In this document: positions 22,720 to 32,126 of the stretch, in pieces
Numbering within the stretch: position 1 is the stretch's first letter
Layout: every line of letters begins with the position of its first letter
From: Pseudarthrobacter defluvii
Lineage (GTDB): Bacteria; Actinomycetota; Actinomycetes; Actinomycetales; Micrococcaceae
Direction: 5' to 3'
Assembly (NCBI RefSeq): GCF_030323865.1
Contig: NZ_CP066362.1
Coordinates: 1,054,001 to 1,118,000, forward strand
Length of the DNA stretch: 64,000 nucleotides
The notes under the pieces: model-generated
Database searches by the model: none
Told to the model about the DNA's origin: nothing
What the model saw: only the letters and a program-made list of their open reading frames with translations
Made by a program: the position numbers and the translations under genes

Positions 22720-23493
22720 CTAGCCGGAAACCGAGGCGACCTCAACCTGTACCCCCGCGTCCCGGAACTTTTGCACCTGCGCGGTGTCGGCGCCGTCGTC
22801 CGTCACCAGGGTCCAGGGCAAAGCCAGCCGGGCCCACGCGTGGAAGGGCCGCAGGCCGAGCTTGGAGGAGTCCGCCAGAACGTAAACGGAACGGCCCCGC
22901 CGGGCCATGAGCTCCTTGAGCCGGGTCTGGGCGTGGTCGGCCTCGCAGATGCCGTCCTCGGCGGTGACGGCGTCGGCGCCCAGGAACACCCGGTCAAAGC
23001 TCATCCGCTCCAGCGCCGCCTCGGCCAGCGGCCCCACGAAGCTCTGCGAGACGCCCCGGAGCCGGCCGCCCAGGCAGTCCACCTCGATGCCCGCCGAATC
23101 GGCTAGCTCCTGCAAAGTATTCAGGCCCGGCGTCGTCACGGACAGCCGATCAAACCCCCGCAGCTCGTGCGCCAGGGCACCCGCCGTGGAGCCGGCGTCG
23201 AGCAGGATATTCTCCCCGGGCTGGATCACCGACGCCGCCCAGCGGGCAATGGCATGTTTCTGCTCGAACGCCTCGCCGGTGCGCTGCCGCAGCGACGCCT
23301 CCGGGTGCGCGCCCAGCGCCATCGCTCCGCCGTACGTACGGGCCAGCCGGCCCTGCGAATTCAGCAGCGCCAGGTCGCGGCGGATGGTGGACGCGGTCAC
23401 CCCGAACTTGGCGGAAAGCTCCTCCACGGAGGCAAGGCCAGTGGTCACGGCAAGGTGGTAGATCTCCTCGCGCCGCGCGTTTGCGCTGAGCAT
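22720..23493 (-). CDS. DeoR-family regulator of the threonate cluster
   Basis: A 257-residue regulator with an N-terminal DeoR helix-turn-helix (RREEIYHLAVTTGLASVEELSAKFGVTASTIRRDLALL) and a DeoRC sugar-phosphate sensor domain (ILLDAGSTAGALAHEL, FLGADAVTAEDGICEAD, VYVLADSSKLG). The ATG at 23493 has GGAG 7 bases upstream. It lies 124 bases downstream of the pdxA-like gene on the same strand, with a hairpin between, and probably senses threonate phosphate or a derivative. The two palindromes at 26888..26925 are its likely operators. Confidence 0.88.
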   Translation of the reverse strand: MLSANARREEIYHLAVTTGLASVEELSAKFGVTASTIRRDLALLNSQGRLARTYGGAMALGAHPEASLRQRTGEAFEQKHAIARWAASVIQPGENILLDAGSTAGALAHELRGFDRLSVTTPGLNTLQELADSAGIEVDCLGGRLRGVSQSFVGPLAEAALERMSFDRVFLGADAVTAEDGICEADHAQTRLKELMARRGRSVYVLADSSKLGLRPFHAWARLALPWTLVTDDGADTAQVQKFRDAGVQVEVASVSG

Positions 23494-23570
23494 TCCCGGT
23501 CTCCTTCCCGTGGGCATGGCGATGGCAGTGCTACCCATGCTAGTTCCGGCCCCGAAGAATCCGGGACGGT

Positions 23571-23601
23571 AACGGCCGGCCAGCAGCGCTGACCGGCCGT
23601 T
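23571..23601 (-). terminator. Hairpin after the pdxA-like gene
   Basis: AACGGCCGG pairs perfectly with CCGGCCGTT across 13 bases, between the pdxA-like stop and the DeoR gene. It probably terminates or attenuates the catabolic operon before its regulator. Confidence 0.55.
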
Positions 23602-23617
23602 TCGCTTCTGATAGTGC

Positions 23618-24619
23618 TTAGGCCTCGTCGCGGGCAGGTGCCAGGTCCACTGCCTGCCGCAGCGCCTCGAGCAGCGACTCGTGGTCGGCAATGTTCTTGC
23701 CGGCGATGTCGAAGGCCGTGCCATGGTCAACTGACGTCCGCACCACGGGGAGGCCCACGGTGATGTTGACGCCGTTCTCCAGGCCCAGGACCTTGACGGG
23801 TCCGTGGCCCTGGTCGTGGTACTGGGCCACCACCAGGTCGAAGTCACCGCGGCCGGCCAGGAAGAACAGGGTGTCCGCCGGGAGCGGGCCGAACGCGTTG
23901 ATGCCGTCCGCCTGGGCCTTCTCGATGCCCGGCTGGATCTTCTCCGCCTCTTCGCCGTAGCCGAACAGACCGTTCTCGCCCGCGTGCGGGTTAATGGCGC
24001 ACACGGCGATCCGCGGGTTCTCGATCCCGGAGGTGCGCAGCAGCTCGTAGCCGCGCTTGATGGTCCGGTAGACCAGGTCGCCGTTGATCTTGGCGACGGC
24101 GTCGATGAGGCCGATGTGCGTGGTCACGTGGATGACGCGCATCTTGGGCGCGGTCAGCATCATGGACACTTCCTCGGTGCCGGTCAGTTCGGCGAGGAGT
24201 TCGGTGTGGCCCGGGAACTTGTGTCCGGCCGCGTGCAGGGCCGCCTTGTTGAGCGGTCCCGTGCAGATGGCATCCACCTGGCGGTCCATTGCCAGCTGCA
24301 CGGCCTTCTCGATGAAGAGGTACGACCCGTGTCCGGCGGCGGCGGACAGCTCACCCCAGGCCAGGTCCTCCGGAATGCAGTCGATGTCCAGCACATCGAT
24401 GGTGCCTTCCTGGAACAATGCCTCCGACGGTTCGGTGACCTTGCGCAGGGTCAGCGGGCTGGACACGATGTCCGCGGCGAGCTGCATCCGGCGCAGATCG
24501 CCGATGACCAGCATCCGCGCCTTGGACCGGAGTTCGCTGTCCGCCAGGGCCTTGACGATGATCTCCGGGCCAATGCCGGCCGCGTCGCCCATGGTGATGG
24601 CTACAATCGGGCGTCCCAT
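23618..24619 (-). CDS. pdxA2: 4-phospho-D-threonate / 4-hydroxythreonine-4-phosphate dehydrogenase (PdxA2 type)
   Basis: A 333-residue member of the PdxA family. MGDAAGIGPEIIVKAL opens the protein; HKFPGHTELLAELT, VTTHIGLIDAV and NPHAGENGLFG carry the conserved metal-binding His residues. Biosynthetic PdxA acts in vitamin B6 synthesis, but members next to a DUF1537 kinase (as here) oxidise and decarboxylate 4-phospho-D-threonate or erythronate to dihydroxyacetone phosphate. The kinase gene's stop overlaps this start by one base. Gram-positive actinobacteria usually make B6 by the PdxST route, so the catabolic reading is favoured. Confidence 0.86.
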   Translation of the reverse strand: MGRPIVAITMGDAAGIGPEIIVKALADSELRSKARMLVIGDLRRMQLAADIVSSPLTLRKVTEPSEALFQEGTIDVLDIDCIPEDLAWGELSAAAGHGSYLFIEKAVQLAMDRQVDAICTGPLNKAALHAAGHKFPGHTELLAELTGTEEVSMMLTAPKMRVIHVTTHIGLIDAVAKINGDLVYRTIKRGYELLRTSGIENPRIAVCAINPHAGENGLFGYGEEAEKIQPGIEKAQADGINAFGPLPADTLFFLAGRGDFDLVVAQYHDQGHGPVKVLGLENGVNITVGLPVVRTSVDHGTAFDIAGKNIADHESLLEALRQAVDLAPARDEA

Positions 24620-25824
24620 TATTTGCTACTCATTTCAGTCGTAGTGCTAGTGAAAAACTGTTTGGTCCTGGCCAGCGTGCCGGCGTCCCCGAATGCACCG
24701 GCCTTGGTGACCAGCAGGGGGAGGGGCTCCGGAAGCAGGCTCATGACCACTCCGGGCTCAATCTCACCGATAACGGTGAAGCTGCCGGCGCCGAGAGCCT
24801 TTAGGACGGCCGTGGCGGTTTCCCCGCCCGTCAGGACCAGCGCCTCGCAGTGCTCGACGCCGGCCGCAGTGGCCCGTGCCAGCGCCTCCGCCACCACCAG
24901 CGCCTGCGACTTGTCCACGGCGCCCATGGGATCCGGCGTCAACACCACATCCGTCCGCAGCATCGCCGCCGCAACTTCGCGCGCGACTGACGGATCCTCA
25001 AGCGCCTGGTGGTCCAGCATGATGTGCTCAGCACCTGCGGCGACCAGCGCGTCCGTCTGCTGCCGGGCCAGGCCGGAGTAGCTGCCGATCACGGTCAGGG
25101 TCCGCTTCACATGCCGCGCATGCTCACGAAGGACATCTCGTCCTTCTTCCCGTGCAGCAATGTGCCCGGCCAGTCCGCCAGAGCCCGCCAGGAGTACCGC
25201 GAAGTCCAGCAGGGCCGCAGCTTCAGCGACGCACCTGAGGTCGTCGTCGGACACAGCGTCAAGTACGACGGCGACAGCCCCGCGGTCCTGCACGTCCCGC
25301 AGGTGCGCGGCCAGGTCCGCCGGAGTGCGGCCGGCTTCCAGGCCCACCAGTTCAGTGGAAAGACCGCCGGCGGCAAGCGCCGCCGCGACGTCGCCGTCGA
25401 AGCTTCCCTGCGCGTACCGCGCACCGTTGACGTGGACGACGCCGCCAACCGTGGTCCTTCCCGTCGCCGGGAAAGCGGGGGCTACCAGCGCCAGGCCCCT
25501 GCCGCCGTCGTCAATGACCGAAGCCAGCGCCGCGGCAACCTCGGCACCGACGTTGCCGCGAAGCAGCGAGTCGATCTTCTTGAAAACCTGCCGGCCCTGC
25601 TCCTGTGCCCGTCCCACAGCCGCGGTTACGGCCGCTGCTGAATCTTGGGCTGACAGGTAGCGGCTCTCGGTGTTGACCGACAGGATGTCCGCGTCCGGCC
25701 ACGTGGCGTCCAGATCGAGGATCACGGAACTGCTGTGGGTGGGTCCGTAGGCTGCGGCCGCATCGGCCGCTCCCGTCAGGTCGTCGGCGATGATGGCCCA
25801 GCGCTTAGCTGCGGTGGTGTTCAT
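24619..25824 (-). CDS. Four-carbon acid sugar kinase (DUF1537; D-threonate kinase type)
   Basis: A 401-residue kinase predicted to phosphorylate a four-carbon sugar acid at O4. The N-terminal SBD domain begins [19 protein letters not shown] and contains [16 protein letters not shown], both hallmark motifs. The C-terminal nucleotide-binding domain has [21 protein letters not shown] and [12 protein letters not shown]. It lies between a permease gene (overlap of 4 bases) and the pdxA2-type gene (overlap of one base), the standard set for D-threonate or erythronate use. Which epimer is used cannot be told from sequence. Confidence 0.88.
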   Translation of the reverse strand: MNTTAAKRWAIIADDLTGAADAAAAYGPTHSSSVILDLDATWPDADILSVNTESRYLSAQDSAAAVTAAVGRAQEQGRQVFKKIDSLLRGNVGAEVAAALASVIDDGGRGLALVAPAFPATGRTTVGGVVHVNGARYAQGSFDGDVAAALAAGGLSTELVGLEAGRTPADLAAHLRDVQDRGAVAVVLDAVSDDDLRCVAEAAALLDFAVLLAGSGGLAGHIAAREEGRDVLREHARHVKRTLTVIGSYSGLARQQTDALVAAGAEHIMLDHQALEDPSVAREVAAAMLRTDVVLTPDPMGAVDKSQALVVAEALARATAAGVEHCEALVLTGGETATAVLKALGAGSFTVIGEIEPGVVMSLLPEPLPLLVTKAGAFGDAGTLARTKQFFTSTTTEMSSK

Positions 25825-26810
25825 ACTGCGGGGGACACCTTGGGGCTTTCCACGGGCTGCTTGGCTTTCAGGCGTTTAGCGTACCAAGCGACCATGAGGG
25901 GGCAGCCGATGGCAGTGACCACCACGGAGGCCGCCACCAGTACGGTGGCCGGGCCGGCTGCGGCGGAGTAGGCCGGGTTGGCTGCGGCCACCAGCATGGG
26001 AACCGTGGCTGCGTTGCCGGCCGTTGTGGCTGCTGCGAGCCCGGCGATGCCGGAGCCGCCGGTCAGCTTGTCCGCGAAGAAGAGCACGGCACCGCCGCCG
26101 ATCAGCACGAACAGCCCCAGGGCTACGCCGAGCAGTCCGGCGTTGAGGACCTGGCCCAGGTTCAGGCCGAAGCCAAGGGCCAGGGCGAAGAACGGGATCA
26201 GGACCGGCGCCGCAGAGGACAGGAACTTGCGCATGGCCGGGTCCAGTGCACCGAGGATTGCACCGAGGAGCAGGGGGATGATGGCGCCCACCAGGGCCTG
26301 CCACGGGAAGGCCGAAAGACCCGCGACGCCGAGGGTCACCATGGTCAGGAAGGGCCCGGATTCCAGCGTCATCACCGAGTAGGCCGCCACGTCCTTGGGC
26401 TTGCCGTACTGGCCCATGAGGGCCATGTACATGCCGCCGTTGGTGTCGTTGAGGGCAGCCAGGATGGCCAGGACGGAGAGTCCCGAAAGCAGCCCGCCGT
26501 CGATGGGAAGTTCACCCATGAACCGGCCGGCGACGACGCCGATGATGATGGCGAACAGGACCTTGCTGCCGAAGAGGACGCCGCCCTTCTTCAGGATGTA
26601 CGGGGTGGCCTTGATATCGATGCTGGCACCCATGCAGACGTAGAACACCGCCAGGATGGTGGTGCCCCCGGTGAAAAGTGCACCCGTGAAGGAGCCGAAG
26701 AACTTGGCGGAATCCGGGGCGAAGGTTCCAAGAATGGCGCCGATGAGCAGGGGAATCAGCATCATGCCGCCAGGAACCTTTTCCATGGTGGCCTTGATGG
26801 GGACAGACAT
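25821..26810 (-). CDS. 2-keto-3-deoxygluconate permease family transporter (KdgT-like)
   Basis: A 329-residue membrane protein with about 10 helices. The start [30 protein letters not shown] and the central [29 protein letters not shown] are typical of the KdgT family of sugar-acid:H+ symporters. The ATG at 26810 is preferred: GAGG lies 6 bases upstream. It is the first gene of the threonate-type operon, so the cargo is probably a four-carbon sugar acid rather than ketodeoxygluconate. Confidence 0.86.
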   Translation of the reverse strand: MSVPIKATMEKVPGGMMLIPLLIGAILGTFAPDSAKFFGSFTGALFTGGTTILAVFYVCMGASIDIKATPYILKKGGVLFGSKVLFAIIIGVVAGRFMGELPIDGGLLSGLSVLAILAALNDTNGGMYMALMGQYGKPKDVAAYSVMTLESGPFLTMVTLGVAGLSAFPWQALVGAIIPLLLGAILGALDPAMRKFLSSAAPVLIPFFALALGFGLNLGQVLNAGLLGVALGLFVLIGGGAVLFFADKLTGGSGIAGLAAATTAGNAATVPMLVAAANPAYSAAAGPATVLVAASVVVTAIGCPLMVAWYAKRLKAKQPVESPKVSPAV

Positions 26811-26887
26811 GTGCAACCTCATTGTTGTGTGGGGGAGAGGGAGGTCGGGCTGAAGGCCCGAAGCATGATGTAGATCATAGCTACTCC

Positions 26888-26925
26888 TGCGCGATTAGCG
26901 CAAGGCTTGCTGCGCGAACCGCGCA
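26888..26925. promoter_or_regulatory. Two operator-like palindromes before the threonate operon
   Basis: TGCGCGATTAGCGCA (26888..26902) and TGCGCGAACCGCGCA (26911..26925) are two inverted repeats with centres 23 bases apart, between the KdgT-like gene and the divergent DUF3841 gene. They are likely sites for the cluster's DeoR regulator. Confidence 0.6.
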
Positions 26926-26988
26926 AGCGGCGTTCTTTGCTCGCGTAACCTGCTGCCTCTAGTCGCATTGTCAGGGGGCTGTCCTACC

Positions 26989-27651
26989 TTGAGCCTGTGC
27001 CAAACTTTCCCGTCACCCCGCGCGGACCGTGCAGTTCCCGCTGGCCGCGTCGGCTACGACCTGAACGCCGACCGTCTCCTGCTGCACACCTTCCAGCCCG
27101 AGGAAGCCCTGAAGGAACTCCTGTCCACCGGGCAACTCATCCCGGATCCGAGCCGGGCGGAGCCGCTGTTCGCCGACGCCTATGCCTGGATGTTCCGGGA
27201 GATGGACCGCCGCCTTCCCACCAGTGGAGATGGTGCCCTCTGGTTCTGGGCGCGTATTACCCGTGAATACCTGGTCGGCAGCTGCAGGCGCCACCGTGGC
27301 GACGTCCTGCTGACCTGCCGGATCCCGCGGGAAAGGGTTCTGCTGTCCCACTTCTCGGACTGGCACCGCGCCCTGGGCGCCACACCTCACGTGCTTGAAT
27401 TGCCGGGCGAGAGCGACGATGACTATGGCGCGCGGTTGGACCGGATCTGGGACGAACTCAACGAGCGCAAGCGGGCAGCCGGTGTGCTTGGTAAGGGATT
27501 CCGGGAGTGGCCCGAGGATCTGCGCAGGGATCTCGAGCGGAGCTGGGAGCAGTTCCTCGACCCGTCAACCTACGGCAGGTGGGACGTCGTGCAGGCGACC
27601 GCGCACGTCCTCCGCGCCGAAGATGTCCTCCACGCTGTACGGATCGGCTAG
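26989..27651 (+). CDS. DUF3841-family protein
   Basis: A protein of about 220 residues matching the DUF3841 family: LLLHTFQPEEALKELLSTGQL, then YAWMFREMDRRLP, ALWFWARIT, and DVLLTCRIPRERVLLSHFSDWHRAL. Its function is unknown. The start is unclear. No ATG is in frame before the conserved part; I use TTG 26989, which has AGGGGG about 9 bases upstream, while TTG 26968 is also possible and a GTG at 26997 is out of frame. That leaves open a small 5' frameshift. Confidence 0.7.
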   Translation: MSLCQTFPSPRADRAVPAGRVGYDLNADRLLLHTFQPEEALKELLSTGQLIPDPSRAEPLFADAYAWMFREMDRRLPTSGDGALWFWARITREYLVGSCRRHRGDVLLTCRIPRERVLLSHFSDWHRALGATPHVLELPGESDDDYGARLDRIWDELNERKRAAGVLGKGFREWPEDLRRDLERSWEQFLDPSTYGRWDVVQATAHVLRAEDVLHAVRIG

Positions 27652-27762
27652 AGACCGCCGAAAGCAACTTCAGTGATGTCTAGGGGAAGGGGCAGTGGGG
27701 GCAACCCGAGGTGCGGCCGCCAGGCAGTGGCCGCCCCCTCCCACCCGGGCTCAGTTGAGGCG

Positions 27763-28491
27763 TCAGTCCCGGGCCAGTGAGGGACTCCCCGACCCGGCCT
27801 TTGCTTCTGCCGCCGCCCGCCGGTGGGCGACGTGCCCTGTTACCGTGACTGCCGTGGCGATCACCGCTGCCAGCGCCAGTGCAAGCGCCAGGTGCACATG
27901 CAGTGCTGCCGCCCCGGCCAGTGCCCCGAGCATGATCAGGGCGATGGCCAGTGCGCGGCGCTGCCAGAACGTTCCCTTGCCGCCTGCCAGTCGTGAGTCG
28001 GAGGCGAGCCCGGTGATGGTGGAGGTGACCACCACGGTGGTGATTTCCGCGACCTTCAGGCGCTTCGCCGTCGCGGCCTGGGTGCCCATGAGCAGGGCGA
28101 GTGCGCTGGTGACGATGCTCCCGAGGGTGGGATCGGCCTGCACGGGGGCCAGGAGCACGAAGACGGTTAGCGCCCACAGGCCCAGTGATACCGCGGACAG
28201 GGCTGCGGAGGTCTGCGGTGACCAGCCTTCGCTGTTGCGCCGGAGGAGCCGCCCGGCCAAAGCTGCGCCCAGCATGAAGAAGGCCAGCGCCAGCGCCGGC
28301 CGAAGAATGGGGAGGCTGGTTCCGCCGGCCATGGCCATGCCCAGCAGCACCACGTTGCCCGTCATGTTTCCGGTGAAGACGCGGTCCAAGCCCAGGTAGC
28401 CCATTGCGTCCACCACGCCGGTTGAAAACGTCAGGGCCAACATCAGCACCAGGTGCAGCCGCTCAGCCGAACCAAAAAAATGTTTCCTCAC
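27763..28491 (-). CDS. DUF1275 (YoaK) family membrane protein
   Basis: A 242-residue protein with six predicted helices. LALTFSTGVVDAMGYLGLDRVFTGNMTGNVVLLGMA is the family signature near the N-terminus, followed by LALLMGTQAATAKRLKVAEITTVVVTSTITGL. The GTG at 28491 is chosen because GGAGA lies about 6 bases upstream. The family is widespread in bacteria and its function is unknown, though its internal repeat suggests a transporter. It diverges from the peptide-binding lipoprotein gene by about 100 bases. Confidence 0.85.
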   Translation of the reverse strand: MRKHFFGSAERLHLVLMLALTFSTGVVDAMGYLGLDRVFTGNMTGNVVLLGMAMAGGTSLPILRPALALAFFMLGAALAGRLLRRNSEGWSPQTSAALSAVSLGLWALTVFVLLAPVQADPTLGSIVTSALALLMGTQAATAKRLKVAEITTVVVTSTITGLASDSRLAGGKGTFWQRRALAIALIMLGALAGAAALHVHLALALALAAVIATAVTVTGHVAHRRAAAEAKAGSGSPSLARD

Positions 28492-28523
28492 CGTAAATTC
28501 TCCAATACACCCTTGAATCGAAA

Positions 28524-28531
28524 CGTATACC
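28524..28531. promoter_or_regulatory. Candidate FCD-type GntR operator
   Basis: CGTATACC fits the FadR/FCD GntR consensus (pyrimidine-GT-A/C-G/T-AC-pyrimidine). It lies upstream of the peptide ABC operon whose last gene is an FCD regulator. A separate GATTG-TATT-CAATC inverted repeat lies at 28551..28564. Confidence 0.35.
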
Positions 28532-28594
28532 AAGGATATGTTCGTTCAGCGATTGTATTCAATCTCACATTCCGTGCTCGATCATAGGACTTGT

Positions 28595-30265
28595 ATGAGA
28601 CTCCCGTTCCGCCCCCGGGCCCTTCCGGACGGCACTCCATTCAGGGCGAAAAGCGCTGCCGTAGGCGGAGGCGTGGCCGCCCTGGCACTGGCGATGACCG
28701 CCTGCGCGCCCATCCAGCCCCTGCCCGAGGCGGTAGTGCATAACGACGTGACCTCCGCCCCCATCGGCAACCAGACCGTGGTGGAGGGCGGCGACCTGGT
28801 GATGGCCCTCTCGGCTGAACCCGACCGCCTGGACCCCACAACGTCGTCGTCCCTCTACACCCGGTACGTCATGCAGACGATGTGCCAGAAGCTGTACGAC
28901 ATCGACGCCCAGGGCAAGATCGTGCCGCAGCTTGCCACCAAGCTTCCCGAGGTGAGCAACAACGGGCAGACGGTGACCATCCAGGTGCGGGATGACGCCG
29001 TGTTTGCCGACGGCACCAAGTTCGACGCCGGGGCCGTCCGCGACACCCTCAACAGGGACCTGACCATGAAAGGTTCCGCCCGCAAGAGCGAACTGGGTCC
29101 GATCAGCGGCATCACGGCCCCGAACCCCACCACCGTCCAGATCACCTACAAGAAGCCGTTCGCCCCGCTCACCGCGGCGCTCGCGGACCGTGCCGGCATG
29201 ATCCTCTCGCCCACGGCGGTTGCTGCGGCAGGGGATGCCTTCGGCGACCACCCCGTGTGCGTGGGACCGTTCAAGTTCAAGCAGCGCATCCCGCAGACCT
29301 CCATTCAGGTGGAACGGGACCCGCTGTACTACGACACCAAGAACGTCCACCTGGACAGCGTCACGTACCGGATCATGACGGACTCCAACATCAGGACCGC
29401 CAACCTGCGCTCCGGTGACGTGCAGGTGGCGGACTCCATCGCACCCCAGGACGTGGACGCGCTGGCCAAGGAACACGGCGTCGGGGTGCTCCAGGTGGGA
29501 TCCCTGGGCTACCAGGGCCTGACCATCAATCTGGGCAACACCAACGGTGTGGGCAAGCCGGTGGGGGACCTCAACACGCCCTTGGCCAAGAACGCCGCCA
29601 TCCGCCAGGCGCTCTCGATGTCCATCGACCGCAAAGCCCTGGTGAGCACGCTCTTCAACAACTGGTACGAGCCTGCCTGTTCCCCCGTGGCACCCTCCAG
29701 CCCCTTCTCTTCGGACGCCGCCCAAGGCTGCCCGGCCTACGATCCGGCGAAGGCCAAGCAGATGCTGAAGGACGCCGGGGTTCCGGTGCCCTTCCCCATC
29801 AAGGTCCAGGTCACCAACTCGCCGGACTCGCTGCGGTATGCGCAGGCGCTCCAGGCGTCCGCGGCGGACGGCGGATTCGCCCTGACCATCGCGCCCGTTG
29901 AGTACTCCACGCTCCTGGACGTCCAGAGCCACGGCAGCTTCGAAGCCCTGCTGCTGGGCTGGTCCGGGCGCGTGGACCCGCACGGCAACATGTACAACTT
30001 CCTGGCCACCGGCGGCGGCAACAACTACTCCGGCTACAGCAACCCGGCCGTGGACAAGCTCCTCACCGACGCCTCCGCCTCCACCGACCAGGCAGCCCGG
30101 GCGGCCCTCTACGGCAAGGCCGTCCAGCAGGTGCAGGCGGACAACCCGATCATCTACCTCTACCGGATCCACAGCCTCACGGCCTACTCCAACAAGGTGG
30201 CCGGAGTGGAAACGTTCGCGGACGGTGTGGTCCACCTCAGCAACGCGGCCTTCGTGAAGAAATAA
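28595..30265 (+). CDS. Peptide ABC transporter substrate-binding lipoprotein (family 5)
   Basis: A 556-residue extracellular solute-binding protein. The signal peptide ends in the lipobox LAMTAC, so it is a lipoprotein. LVMALSAEPDRLDPTTSSSLYTRYVMQTMCQKLY, TVTIQVRDDAVFADGTKFDAGAV and IRQALSMSIDRKALV follow the DppA/OppA pattern of domain elements in order. The ATG at 28595 has AGGAC 4 bases upstream; the open frame begins earlier but adds no signal sequence. It heads an operon with two permeases, a gamma-glutamyltranspeptidase and a fused ATPase, so gamma-glutamyl peptides are a plausible ligand. Confidence 0.88.
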   Translation: MRLPFRPRALPDGTPFRAKSAAVGGGVAALALAMTACAPIQPLPEAVVHNDVTSAPIGNQTVVEGGDLVMALSAEPDRLDPTTSSSLYTRYVMQTMCQKLYDIDAQGKIVPQLATKLPEVSNNGQTVTIQVRDDAVFADGTKFDAGAVRDTLNRDLTMKGSARKSELGPISGITAPNPTTVQITYKKPFAPLTAALADRAGMILSPTAVAAAGDAFGDHPVCVGPFKFKQRIPQTSIQVERDPLYYDTKNVHLDSVTYRIMTDSNIRTANLRSGDVQVADSIAPQDVDALAKEHGVGVLQVGSLGYQGLTINLGNTNGVGKPVGDLNTPLAKNAAIRQALSMSIDRKALVSTLFNNWYEPACSPVAPSSPFSSDAAQGCPAYDPAKAKQMLKDAGVPVPFPIKVQVTNSPDSLRYAQALQASAADGGFALTIAPVEYSTLLDVQSHGSFEALLLGWSGRVDPHGNMYNFLATGGGNNYSGYSNPAVDKLLTDASASTDQAARAALYGKAVQQVQADNPIIYLYRIHSLTAYSNKVAGVETFADGVVHLSNAAFVKK

Positions 30266-30275
30266 GGACTCCACC

Positions 30276-31226
30276 ATGATCCGATACCTCTCGACCCGTC
30301 TCTGGCACTCAGCCATCACCCTGGTGCTCGCCTCCGTGGTCATCTTTATTGGCATCCGCCAACTCCCTGGTGACCCGGCCATTGCCATGGCGGGGGAGGA
30401 GGCCAGTCCTGAACAGCTGGACGCCATCCGCTCCCAGCTCGGCCTGGACCAGCCCCTCCCCGTCCAGTACTTCTCTTTCATCGGCCGGCTGCTGCAGGGA
30501 GACCTGGGAAAGTCCACCCGCACCGGAACACCCGTCACGGACCTGCTCGCCGGCACCTTGCCCGTGACGCTGTGGCTTGCCGCCTACGCAATCGTGGTGG
30601 CCGTCGTCGTCGGCGTCCTGCTGGGCGTGGTGGCAGAGCGGTTCCGCGGCCGCTGGCCGGAATGGCTCTCCAACGGCTTTGCCCTCATCGGGCTGTCCGT
30701 CCCCAGCTTCTGGCTTGGCCTGCTGGCCATCCTGTACCTGGCCGTCAACCTTGGCTGGTTCCCGGCATCGGGCTATGTCGACGTCGGAACGAACCCCGTG
30801 CGCGGCCTGTACTACCTGACGCTGCCCGCGGTGATCCTGGGCACCGGCCTCGCCGCCGTCATCCTGCGGCAGACGCGCGCCTCGATGATCGAAACCATGA
30901 GCACTGACTACGTCCGCACCGCCCGCGCCAAGGGCCTGGGCGGCGGCCGGATCCTGTTCCGCTACGGGCTCCGGAACTCCCTGATCGTGGTGGTCACTAT
31001 CGTGGGCCTGCAACTGGGCGGGCTGATCTCCGGCGCCGTGGTCACGGAGCGCATCTTCGCCCTGCCGGGCTTCGGCAAGCTCACCCTGGACTCCGTCTTC
31101 ACCCGCGACTACCCCGTGATCCAGGCCGTGGTGCTGGTCATCACCGTTGGGTACATCCTCATTAACCTTGCGGTGGACATCCTGTACTCCGCGATCAACC
31201 CGCGAATCCGAGTAGGAAGCAACTGA
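30276..31226 (+). CDS. Peptide ABC transporter permease (DppB type)
   Basis: A 316-residue membrane protein with six helices. The N-terminal RYLSTRLWHSAITLVLASVVIFIGIRQLPGDPA and the EAA-type loop VRTARAKGLGGGRILFRYGLRNSLI, then TERIFALPGFGKLTLDSVFTRDYPVIQAVVL, are standard for DppB/OppB permeases. It starts 10 bases after the binding protein and its stop overlaps the next start by one base. Confidence 0.9.
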   Translation: MIRYLSTRLWHSAITLVLASVVIFIGIRQLPGDPAIAMAGEEASPEQLDAIRSQLGLDQPLPVQYFSFIGRLLQGDLGKSTRTGTPVTDLLAGTLPVTLWLAAYAIVVAVVVGVLLGVVAERFRGRWPEWLSNGFALIGLSVPSFWLGLLAILYLAVNLGWFPASGYVDVGTNPVRGLYYLTLPAVILGTGLAAVILRQTRASMIETMSTDYVRTARAKGLGGGRILFRYGLRNSLIVVVTIVGLQLGGLISGAVVTERIFALPGFGKLTLDSVFTRDYPVIQAVVLVITVGYILINLAVDILYSAINPRIRVGSN

Positions 31227-32122
31227 TGGCCGTCACCGACATCCGCCCTGCAGCCCCGGGCGCAACCAGCCTGGGCTCCGACCGCGGACGCATCTGGAAG
31301 TCGCTCCGGCGCAACCCCCTGGGCCTGGCCGGCGGCATCCTGCTGGCCCTCGTGGTCCTGGTGGCCCTGCTGGCACCGCTCCTGGCCCCGTACGATCCGG
31401 CGCAGGTCCACTTCGCCACCCCGTTCCAGAAACCCGGCACCGTGGGCTTCCTGCTGGGCACCGACGACCTTGGCCGTGACATCTTCTCCCGGCTGGTCTT
31501 CGGCATCCGTTCCTCCCTTGAGGTCGGGGTGCTGGCGGTCCTGCTCTCGGTGGTCATCGGCACCCCGCTGGGGCTGCTCGCGGGCTACTGGCGGTGGCTG
31601 GACGCCATCATTTCCCGGCTCAACGACGTCACCCTGGCCTTCCCCTTCCTGATCATCGCGGTGGGGCTCGTGGCCATCAGCGGCCCGAGCCTGGGCAACG
31701 CAGCAGTGGCCATCGGCATCGCGCACATCCCGGCCATGATCCGCATCATCCGCGGTGAAACGCTGAGGATCAAGGAAAGCGACTTCGTCATGGGCGCCAA
31801 GACCATGGATGCCTCCGGCGGGCGGATCATCTTCCAGCACATCCTGCCCAACACCGCCTCTGCACTCATCGTGCAGGCCACGGTGATCATGCCCGCGGCC
31901 GTCATCGGCGAAGCAGTCCTGTCCTTCCTGGGCCTGGGCATCCAGCCGCCTGCACCCAGCCTGGGCATCATGCTCTCCGACGCCCAGCAGTACCTCTTCC
32001 GCTCACCCACGGCGGCCATCGTCCCCGGCCTCGGCATCGCCGCGATCTGCCTGGCTTTCAACCTGTTCGGCGACGCTCTGCGCGACGCTTTGGACCCCGC
32101 CGCCACCACCCGAAAGAAATAA
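31226..32122 (+). CDS. Peptide ABC transporter permease (DppC type)
   Basis: A 298-residue membrane protein with six helices, partner of the DppB-type protein. RRNPLGLAGGILLALVVLVALLAPLLAPYDP at the N-terminus, GTDDLGRDIFSRLVFGIRSSLEVG and the coupling loop VMGAKTMDASGGRIIFQHILPN are family-typical. The final VLSFLGLGIQPPAPSLGIML is also conserved. It overlaps the preceding gene by one base and precedes the transpeptidase gene by 4 bases. Confidence 0.9.
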   Translation: MAVTDIRPAAPGATSLGSDRGRIWKSLRRNPLGLAGGILLALVVLVALLAPLLAPYDPAQVHFATPFQKPGTVGFLLGTDDLGRDIFSRLVFGIRSSLEVGVLAVLLSVVIGTPLGLLAGYWRWLDAIISRLNDVTLAFPFLIIAVGLVAISGPSLGNAAVAIGIAHIPAMIRIIRGETLRIKESDFVMGAKTMDASGGRIIFQHILPNTASALIVQATVIMPAAVIGEAVLSFLGLGIQPPAPSLGIMLSDAQQYLFRSPTAAIVPGLGIAAICLAFNLFGDALRDALDPAATTRKK

Positions 32123-32126
32123 CCCA

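Noticed and set aside
28565..30556. Open frame of 663 codons on the minus strand
   Set aside because: Antisense to the well-supported peptide-binding lipoprotein gene; no start signal or motif.
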